Assembly (NCBI RefSeq): GCF_014905175.1
Contig: NC_057789.1
Location: forward strand, 14,188,876 to 14,252,875
Length of the DNA: 64,000 nucleotides
Reading direction: 5' to 3'
From: Aphidius gifuensis
Taxonomy: Eukaryota; Arthropoda; Insecta; Hymenoptera; Braconidae
Positions 58,115 through 64,000 of this stretch are shown here, in pieces (positions within the stretch are counted from its first letter, which is position 1; each line of letters begins with the position of its first letter). The translations under genes were made by a program, and so were the position numbers. The notes below the pieces were generated by a model, which was not told the origin of the DNA, did not search any database, and saw only the letters and a list, made by a program, of their open reading frames with translations.

Positions 58115-61100
58115 CCCAGATAACAAGTTTCCGGTAGATTACCGGAAATTACCGGTAACTAAATACGAAAGTTTCCAGAAATTTACCGGTAATTCTTGTG
58201 GCAACTGCTACCAGTAATCGACCAATAATTTTCCGGTAATCATTATAGTAGTCACTACCAGTAATCTACCAGTAATTTTCCGATAATCTTTGTGGTAAAT
58301 GTTTACCAGTAATCCACCAGTAATTTTCCGGTAATTTTTGTGGTAAATATTTACCAGTGATTTACCAGTAATTTTCTGGCAATCTTTGTGGTAAATATTT
58401 ACCAGTATTTTACCAATAATTTTTCGGTAAGGATGGCAGCTACGATAATTATTATATATATATATTCATATTTGAACGAATTATATTGAAATTATATTTC
58501 TAATCATGATTGCAAAAAAATTATATGGATCTTCAAGTTTCTACTGTGTGTATAACAAAAAATGTCTTTGAAGAAAAAAAATACTAAGCGATACCGTGTT
58601 ATTTGGCGAAAATGATTGTTCCAATTTCCTCCGATTTTGTAAAATCGAAGACATTCAGAAAAAATTGGAGAAAGGAGAAAAGAAATTTCCCCGAGGAAAT
58701 TCTAAACACATTGCAGGTAATCAATAGATATAACCATTTATTTTAAACAGCAATATTATAGTATTATTAATTAATTCCAGGTATATTTGTAAAAAATTTC
58801 GTCTAAAGTTTTTCAATAAAATTTATAACAAAAATGACAAACTGTTTTCAGGAATATTCTACATACTTTCTGATAAACGGTTCTACAAATTGTTTGTTGA
58901 GACTAATTTTGTAAAAAACGGGATAACACACAATTGATAGTGCGTAGAGAAATATTTTCACGCGAAAACATTAATTTTGAAGCTACAGCTTGTCCTAAGC
59001 TACTGCTTTTCCTTTGACATTTTTATTTTTTCAAAATAAAATTGCATGTATATTATTCATTTAATAGATAAAAATGTCCGAGGGAAAGCAGTAGCTGAGA
59101 AAAATATGTAGCTAAGGGATTAAAGTTGCCAAAAAAATTATGAAGCTTGAAATATAATCTTTTTGGCAACTGTAACTCCTTAGCTACTGCTTTTCCTTAG
59201 ACATTTTTATTTTTTAAAATAAAATTTACATGTATTTTATTCATAAAATAAATAAAAATGTCCAAGGAAAAGATGTAGCTAAGGTTGCCAAAGAATTATG
59301 TTTCAAGAAAATAATGTTGCTTAAAATATAATTCTTTGGCAACAGTAATTCCTTAGCTACATCTTTTCCTTAGCTACTGCTTTCCCTTGAATATTTGTAT
59401 TTTAAAAAAAAAATTTTCAAGTATTTCATTCATAAAATAAATAAAAATGTCCAAGGAATAGCAGTAGCTAAGGAAAAGATGTAGCTAAGGAATTACTGTT
59501 GCCAAAGAATTATATTTTAAGCAACATTATTTTCTTGAAACATAATTCTTTGGCAGCCTCAATTCCTCAGCTACATCTTTTTGTTAGCTACTGCTTTTTC
59601 TTGGACATTTGTATTTTTAAAAAATAAATTTACACGTATTTTATTTATAAAATAAATAAAAAATGTCCAAGGAAAAGCAGTAGCTAAGGAAAAGATGTAG
59701 CTAAGGAATTAATGTGGCTAACGAATTATTTCCTTGAAACATAATTTTTTGGCAACATTAACTCCTTAGTCACATTAATTCCTTAGCTACTGCTTTTTCT
59801 TGGATATTTGTATTTTTGAAAAATAAATTTACATGTATTTTATTTATAAAATGAATAAAATGTAAGCAGTAGCTAAGGAAAAGATGTAGCTGAGGAATTA
59901 ATGTGGCTAAGGAATTATTTCCTTGAAACATAATTCTTTGGCAACCACAATTCCTTAGCTACATCTTTTCCTTGGCTACTGCTTTTCCCATAGCTTTTAA
60001 TTTATTTAAAAAACTAAATGATCATAGGAAAAAAGGTAGCTAAGGAAAGGATGTTGTCACATGTTAATTTATACGAAATTAGTTTTGCCAAAGAAATTAA
60101 CATGTAGGGCAACCTGCTTATTATGTTTCAAGGAAATAATTACTTAGTCACATTAATTCCTTAGCTACATCTTTTCCTTAGCTATTGCTTTTCCTTGAAC
60201 ATTTTTCATTTATTTTATAAATAAATGACATGTAAATTTGTTTTTTAAAAATACAAATGTCCGAGAAAAAGCAGTAGCTAAGGAAAAGATGTAGCTAAGG
60301 AATTAAGGTTGCCAAAGAATTATATTTTCAGCAACATTATTTTCTTCAAACATAATTTTTTGGCAACCTCAATTCCTTAGCTACAACTTTCCCTTAGCTA
60401 CTGCTTTTCCTTGGGCATTTGTATTTTTAAAAAATAAATTTACTGAAATAATGTTCCTTAAAATATAATTCTTCGGCAACCTTAATTTCTTAGCTACATC
60501 TTTTCCTTAGCTACTGCTTTTCCTTGGACATTTTTATTTATTTCATCGATAAAATACATGTAAATTTTTTTTTTTTGAATGCAAATATCCAAGGAAAAGC
60601 AGTAGCTAAGGAAAAAATGTAGCTAAAGAATATTTTTATGTATACATTATATTAATTATTAACTGATTCCAGAAATTTTTGTAGAAATAGAAAAATTTAT
60701 AAAAAAGATTTATTTATTCAATTTTGTAAAATAAATATAATATTGATCACTTGATATGCTGATTTTTTTTCGGAAATACGAGCTTGATAAATATTATATG
60801 TGTCGCATTTTTTTTTCTTTCTTTATTATACGCAAAGTGGAAAATCAAGATGAGCAACAAAAAAAATATGTTCGAAAAATATAATTTGATGAAGATCCCC
60901 AGATCTGGATCTGAAAACCTTTATCATTTTAGCTGCAATAATTACCGGAAAATTACTGGTAGATTACTGGTAAACATTTGCCACAAAGATTATCAGAAAA
61001 TTACTGGTAGATAACTGGTAATTATTTACCACAAAGATTACTGGAAAATTACTGGTAGATTACTTATAATATTTTTGGTAAATGTTTACCAGTAATCTAC

Positions 61101-61204
61101 CAGTAATTTTCCGTTTACCTGTTTTTTGAAATATTTTGTATTTACCAGTAAATTTCCGGTAATTTACTAGTAGCATATTGTCTTACCAGTTATGGTTATC
61201 TGGG
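58115..61204. mobile_element. 3.1-kb palindromic element with TTACCGGTAA-type satellite arms
   Basis: The left end CCCAGATAACAAGTTTCCGG and right end finishing ACCAGTTATGGTTATCTGGG are mirrored. The left arm (58130-58440) is a tandem array of about 60 bp per unit (CTACCAGTAATTTTCCGGTA, CTTTGTGGTAAATATTTACC). The right arm (60935-61170) is its reverse complement. The middle (58980-60625) is a chain of TTAGCTA hairpins. The right flank is TA; the left flank is not clear. A 76-codon open frame at 60784-61014 enters the right arm and is not credible. Confidence 0.75.
58975..60625. repeat. Array of TTCCTTAGCTACTGCTTTTCC hairpins
   Basis: More than ten alternating segments: TTAGCTACATCTTTTCCTTA, GCTACTGCTTTTCCTTGGAC, then an A/T loop with CATGTATTTTATTCATAAAA, then GTCCAAGGAAAAGCAGTAGC and TAAGGAAAAGATGTAGCTAA, joined by TTGCCAAAGAATTATATTTT links. 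Each segment is a hairpin with stems of about 60 bases. The unit at 59985-60110 is the 11.9-kb type, so two subfamilies meet here. Confidence 0.88.
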
Positions 61205-61389
61205 TAGGTTGAGAACCGTTGGACGCTGCTTTTATTCCGGGATTGTTCAAGTATTGTACAAGCATTGCTTATAACTCTTGTACAATGCTTATTGTCACTC
61301 ACAATCGACCAGAGGCATTTTTATCAATATTTTCAAATGCAATTTTCCGAGAAACCCTTCCAAATACGCAAAAAACTCCCCAGAATAGA

Positions 61390-62160
61390 AAATTTGAGTA
61401 TTACAGAGTATTGAAAAATAATATCAATATTAAATGAGTATTGCTGTGTACCATCAGTAATACTTTTTATTTATTATTTATTTATTTATTTATTAAGTTT
61501 ACGCCCTTGACATTTCTTTCTTATGGGCTACATTATATAAGTTATTACAATTACAAGTTACTTAATAATATGTAGGTATATAATTATATATGTAAGAGAA
61601 TATTATTATAAATTGATGAGATGAACATGTGGTAGTAGACTGCCGTTGATGACTTTTTATGACGATCTACGATTGTGACAGAGTGCCATACGAATGACGA
61701 TTCACGATTGTGATAGAGTGACATACGAATGACGATCCACAGTTGTAGCAGAGTGACACACAGACTTCCACATTGATCCACGACCAGATGATCATCATTA
61801 TTGGTGTTTTCGAGAAGATTTTTGTGCAGTCGAAAACTCGAGTCTTTATTTTACATCGCCTTTTTGTTGTAACGATGACAACATTTTCGATGAAAATTAC
61901 TGTATAGGCTCTGCACATAGCTTTAACAGTAATTTTTGTTTGCCGTAGCCCGGGATCGAACTCGAGACGTTTGGGTGGAGAGTTAAGAGCGCTATCCACT
62001 ACTCCAAACGAGTTTTAATACTCTGTTTAGAAGCATCGAGTATAAAAAGAAAATACTCCGTAACATTCTATATCGTGGGTGAGTATTGGAAACAATACTC
62101 TGTAATTCTCTTAATTACGTGGGCGAGTATTGAAAAATAATATTCAGTAATACTGAAAAA
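61390..62160. mobile_element. Inverted-repeat element with GAGTATTG motifs and tRNA-like insert
   Basis: The left segment (TTACAGAGTATTGAAAAATA, then AATGAGTATTGCTGTG) is mirrored by the right (AACAATACTCTGTAATTCTC, with direct GAGTATTGAAAAATAATATT near 62129). It contains a TTTA microsatellite (about 61468-61494) and repeated TGACGATCCACGATTGTG-type units at 61640-61760. A tRNA-like sequence lies at 61940-62012. The borders are approximate. Confidence 0.45.
61940..62012 (-). tRNA. tRNA-like sequence
   Basis: Minus strand: TTTGGAGTAGTGGATAGCGC (D arm/A-box-like), TCTTAACTCTCCACCCAAAC, then GTCTCGAGTTCGATCCCGGG (clear B-box). The spacing is near that of a tRNA, but stem pairing is weak. Probably tRNA-derived. 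Confidence 0.5.
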
Positions 62161-62235
62161 ACAATAATATTTATTATAAATTGACATTTTTATATATTCG
62201 TGAATACCCTGTTTATATTTTACATAAATTCATTT

Positions 62236-62310
62236 CCTACCCGGTTTCGATCCTACGACTTTCTGAACACTAAATTTTTTTTTTAACAAGAGCGATCCCG
62301 CGCCTCCGGC
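62236..62310 (-). tRNA. Weak tRNA-like 3' half
   Basis: Minus strand: GATCGCTCTTGTTAAAAAAA, then AGTGTTCAGAAAGTCGTAGG, then GATCGAAACCGGGTAG, which resembles a B-box. No good stems. Listed only because it continues the pattern of B-box sequences beside inverted-repeat elements. Confidence 0.25.
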
Positions 62311-62324
62311 GCGTGGTTATATAT

Positions 62325-63060
62325 GGGGCATTCTTAGTCAAATCACGGGGTCATCTGAATTTAGGTTATAATTTTAGGCTGAAATTAAGCCTCTAATTTT
62401 TTTAGATTTTCTCATTAATTTTTCTAGACTCCATCATCTTGAATATCACTATTTTTGCAATTTCGCCAAAAGGACCATTTTTTTTTTCTGAAATTTTTTC
62501 ACAGAATCAGGTACACAATACACGCATTTTAAGCACAACAAAAATCTGGGTCCAGAAGTATAAATATTTTTTTTTTATTTTTGAAATTTTTATTTTCAGC
62601 AAAAAAAGTTTCTAAAAATGCCGAAACAGAAAATTTACCAAGGGAAAATCTAGTTTTATTTTATTTTTTTGAAATCAAAAACTTATATATTATAAACTTA
62701 TATTTATTTTGGAAAAAAAAAATTATTTTTCTGAAAACAAAAAATTTTTTTGCTGAAAAAAAAAAATTTCAAAAATAAATAAAAAATATTTATATTTCTG
62801 GACCCAGATTTTTGCTGTGCTTAAAATGCGTGTATTGTGTACCTGATTCTGTGAAAAAAAATTCAGAAAAAAAAAAATGGTCCTTTTTGAGAAATTGCAA
62901 AAATAGTGATATTCAAGATGATGGAGTCTAGAAAAATTAATGAAAAAATCTAAAAAAATTAGAGACTTAATTTCAGCTTAAAATTAACCAAAAATAGTTC
63001 ATATTATTAAAATCCTAGAGGGTCAGGCAGATGACCCCGTGATTTGACTAAGAATGCCCC
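62325..63060. mobile_element. 736-bp near-perfect palindromic element
   Basis: The left end GGGGCATTCTTAGTCAAATC and right end GATTTGACTAAGAATGCCCC are exact reverse complements. The arms, about 330-345 bases, stay highly complementary almost to the centre (for example GGTACACAATACACGCATTT against AAATGCGTGTATTGTGTACC). Few indels separate them, so the hairpin is young or kept similar by gene conversion. The target duplication is not readable in the TATATAT flanks. A 65-codon open frame in the centre is lysine/phenylalanine-rich and not credible. Confidence 0.9.
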
Positions 63061-63795
63061 ATCTATATTATTGTGTATATGTTTATTAATACTATTTTCT
63101 GCATCATAATTATAATTTTTATCAATCACGTAAAGTACTTTTCTTATCTGTCATTTCCATGAATTACTATATTTCTTTCAAGTTAATTATCAATATTATA
63201 ATTATCGTAATGAACAAAAATATCATTTGATCTAATTATAGCTTTTTATAAAGTCAATTGTATATTATTGTATTTGATGAAAAAATATAATTAGCAATCA
63301 TACGTAGCAACCACACACTAACTTTTTCTATGTGTTTACTTATTGATATAAATATTTATACCTTATATAATATTTAAATCTATATATTATTTTAATTAAG
63401 TAATATTAATAAATATGATGAGGTTTTTGATAAACGTAGTAACCATAACGTAATAACCACCTTATTTTTTTTATGTAAATATTAATTTAGTAATATATAT
63501 TAGTTTTATTCATAAATATAAATAAATATAACAATCCTTTTTTTATTAAATTCGAATATATAGAACTTAATAAAAAGCTGTAATATGACTTTTGATCTAG
63601 AAACGACACAACTCAAATTAATTAATTGCCGAAAATAAAAAAACATAGCAACCATACAACAACACGTAGCACCGTGTTAGTATGAGAAAGAGAGAGAAAA
63701 TAATAAAATATTAGTTATGAACAAATGCTAAAAATTTTTGACCAATTACACCACGAATAAAAAGCGGTCAAGTGTCATTTTTATATAAGGATAGA
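63061..63795. other. Unassigned A/T-rich stretch
   Basis: ACGTAGCAACC / ACGTAGTAACC motifs recur at about 63303, 63436 and 63651; otherwise nothing is recognisable. Confidence 0.3.
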
Positions 63796-63799
63796 AAAT

Positions 63800-64000
63800 A
63801 ATGCTATAAAAATAATCTAGTCTGGGAAGTCATTTATTTAGCAATTTTCTTTCCTTAGCTAATATTTTTCCCAAATAGCTTTCCATTATTTGAATTAATA
63901 AAAAATTAATAAAAAACTATGCGAAAAATATTAACTAAGGAAAGGATGTTGCCTACATGTTTATTTCCATGGCTAAATTAATTCTATATAAATTAACACG
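63800..64000. repeat. CTTTCCTTAGCTA-family repeat at the right edge
   Basis: TTTCTTTCCTTAGCTAATAT, a mirrored AATATTAACTAAGGAAAGGA, then GATGTTGCCTACATGTTTAT: the same unit as 11.85-12.15 and 60.0 kb. It is cut by the window end. Confidence 0.75.

Noticed and set aside
61667..61999. 110-codon minus-strand frame
   Set aside because: It covers short internal repeats and the tRNA-like sequence; no domain recognised.

Overview
Organism. The window looks like AT-rich nuclear DNA of an arthropod. The signs are intron-like acceptors, AATAAA signals, very long low-complexity stretches, a Polinton/Maverick-type integrase remnant with a chromodomain, a Mutator-like/YqaJ fusion remnant of the sort common in insect genomes, and a dense load of small inverted-repeat DNA transposons. 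An insect, perhaps a parasitoid wasp, is my best guess from gene content and base composition; the sequence does not prove it. I see no intact host gene, rRNA, CRISPR array or prokaryotic operon.

Layout. 0-3 kb: a probable last exon at the left edge, an inverted-repeat element, a 393-bp hAT-type MITE with an exact 8-bp target duplication, and a decayed coding region ending in a PHD-like zinc finger. 4-13.5 kb: degenerate repeats around a 2.3-kb unit duplicated in tandem, with an inverted partial copy at 45.4-46.6 kb. 14.4-22.9 kb: TTGATCA-rich repeats, a TTAA-flanked MITE, a 2.36-kb hAT-type element with a second MITE nested inside it, and further TA-flanked MITEs. 23.5-24.2 kb: broken Polinton-type integrase. 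25.4-30.1 kb: a 70-bp tandem repeat and a run of foldback elements. 31-32.2 kb: an array of hairpins built on the motif CTTTCCTTAGCTA, which recurs at 11.9, 39.6, 56.7, 59-60.6 and 63.8 kb. 33-39.5 kb: a palindrome with tRNA-like arms, the Mutator/YqaJ pseudogene, a second minus-strand exon remnant, and an unrecognised coding region split by an insertion. 39.6-53.4 kb: nested MITEs up to three deep. 53.9-63.1 kb: back-to-back large palindromes, including a 3.1-kb one and a 735-bp near-perfect hairpin.

How it fits together. This is a transposon graveyard rather than a gene cluster. Nested insertions with readable flanks give a relative order of events. The most unusual regularity is that about eight tRNA-like sequences (A-box and B-box-like motifs) lie inside or beside inverted-repeat elements of different families. 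The second is the repeated use of one motif, TTCCTTAGCTA, as the arms of many unrelated-looking hairpins. Coding remnants carry frameshifts, and in several places a stop stands where tryptophan might be expected, consistent with AT-biased decay.
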